From Argonema antarcticum A004/B2 (lineage in GTDB: Bacteria; Cyanobacteriota; Cyanobacteriia; Cyanobacteriales; Aerosakkonemataceae): a stretch of DNA of 64,000 nucleotides. The position numbers were made by a program, and so were the translations under genes. The notes below the pieces were generated by a model. That model was given only the letters and a program-made list of their open reading frames with translations. It was not told the origin of the DNA and ran no database searches. The first letter of the stretch is position 1, and the number at the start of each line of letters is the position of its first letter. Where the stretch lies: positions 1 to 64,000 of the forward strand of contig NZ_JAIQZN010000015.1 in assembly GCF_023333585.1 (NCBI RefSeq), read 5' to 3'. This document shows positions 63,552-64,000 of the stretch, piece by piece.

Positions 63552-64000
63552 TTATCTCAAGTTTTCCAACCAATTACTTAAATCAGAAACATCATTAAAA
63601 TCTAGTAAAGCATCTCCTAGATTAATTAACTGTTCCATTGATAATTGTTCAATTTTGTTAGAAATTGCCTGTTCTAAGTTCCCAAATAGTCGCGTAGATT
63701 GTCGTAAGATAAACTGCCGTTGTTGTGCCTGTATTCTTTGTTGTTCCGATTGTAATTCTTGGCTTTCGGCTTCGACTCTTTGGCTTTCGGCTTCGACTCT
63801 TTGGCTTTCGGCTTCGACTCTTTGGCTTTCGGTTTCGACTCTTTGGCTTTCGGTTTCGACTCTTTGGCTTTCGGTTTCGACTCTTTGGCTTTCGGCTTCG
63901 ACTCTTTGGCTTTCAGCTTCGACTCTTTGGCTTTCAGCTTCGACTCTTTGGCTTTCGGCTTCGACTCTTTGGCTTTCGGCTTCGACTCTTTGGCTTTCGG
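63552..64000 (-). CDS. Rpn/DUF4351-type protein with heptapeptide coiled-coil repeats (runs off right edge)
   Basis: The stop is TAA (63554-63552). The C-terminus reads GDALLDFNDVSDLSNWLENL, preceded by NLEQAISNKIEQLSMEQLIN, which matches the DUF4351 end of Rpn-family putative transposases/nucleases in cyanobacteria. Upstream are about 11 tandem heptapeptides ESQRVEA/ESQRVET encoded by 21-bp repeats (about 63772-64000), still going at the window edge. The catalytic part lies outside the window. A coiled coil of variable length is expected. Confidence 0.75.
   Translation of the reverse strand, partial: ESQRVEAESQRVEAESQRVEAESQRVEAESQRVEAESQRVETESQRVETESQRVETESQRVEAESQRVEAESQRVEAESQELQSEQQRIQAQQRQFILRQSTRLFGNLEQAISNKIEQLSMEQLINLGDALLDFNDVSDLSNWLENLR

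Overview
The window looks like a chromosomal segment of a filamentous, non-heterocystous-type cyanobacterium (Oscillatoria/Microcoleus-like; genus is inference). Markers are very frequent HIP1 octamers (GCGATCGC and GCGATCG variants), genes typical of oxygenic phototrophs (ndhM, ntcA, a CpcS-type phycobilin lyase, a pair of three-domain flavodiiron proteins, cruP, DUF3084/DUF3146 families), hormogonium-polysaccharide-type genes, and many heptanucleotide tandem repeats (STRR class) between genes. No rRNA, tRNA or CRISPR array was recognised.

Layout. 1-7 kb: the tail of a TnpB element abuts a CHAT-FHA protein; then a membrane PP2C phosphatase, small hypotheticals, ndhM and leuD. 7-10 kb: a decayed tnpB, an HpsJ-like membrane protein, an HpsE-like glycosyltransferase and a 5'-truncated group II intron end. 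10-20 kb: housekeeping (DUF502, nusB, ftsY, an RsbU-type phosphatase, argH, nudix, an alpha/beta hydrolase lacking its catalytic His, type III coaX) plus a truncated RRM gene. 20-26 kb: flv3 and flv1 on one strand, separated by an AT-rich insertion carrying a repeat-split membrane gene and a HEPN-like membrane protein, then cpcS. 26-37 kb: a GT2, a carotenoid oxygenase, a folate-biopterin transporter, hisB-fabI, ntcA, DUF3084, RuvX-like and DUF3146.

37-49 kb is the most accessory part. It holds a TnpB-only IS element, a DUF697 GTPase whose last codons come from a miniature transposon, a 160-bp MITE with 8-bp target duplications, and a tight minus-strand block of four genes: membrane-anchored polyprenyl synthetase, a duplicated-domain protein of unknown function, a CrtC/AttH-like lipocalin enzyme, and a small hypothetical. 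Two ricin-type lectins (one fused to a jacalin-like domain) and a GT1 glycosyltransferase follow. The prenyl block is my best candidate for an undescribed pathway: a prenyl-diphosphate maker coupled by a 4-base start/stop overlap to a predicted hydratase/cyclase, with a lipid-type glycosyltransferase nearby.

49-64 kb: a multi-repeat mechanosensitive-type channel, SRPBCC and SirB1 proteins, a pair of duplicated membrane proteins beside cruP, a cNMP-binding histidine kinase, an exported MORN-like repeat protein, Uma2, a 14-blade AAA-WD40 protein, and an Rpn/DUF4351-type coiled-coil gene running off the right edge. Small transposon-derived repeats have rewritten gene ends at several places (CHAT-FHA stop codon, GTPase C-terminus, apparent N-termini of SirB1 and the DUF6575-like gene, a split membrane gene). 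That is the main evolutionary theme of the window.
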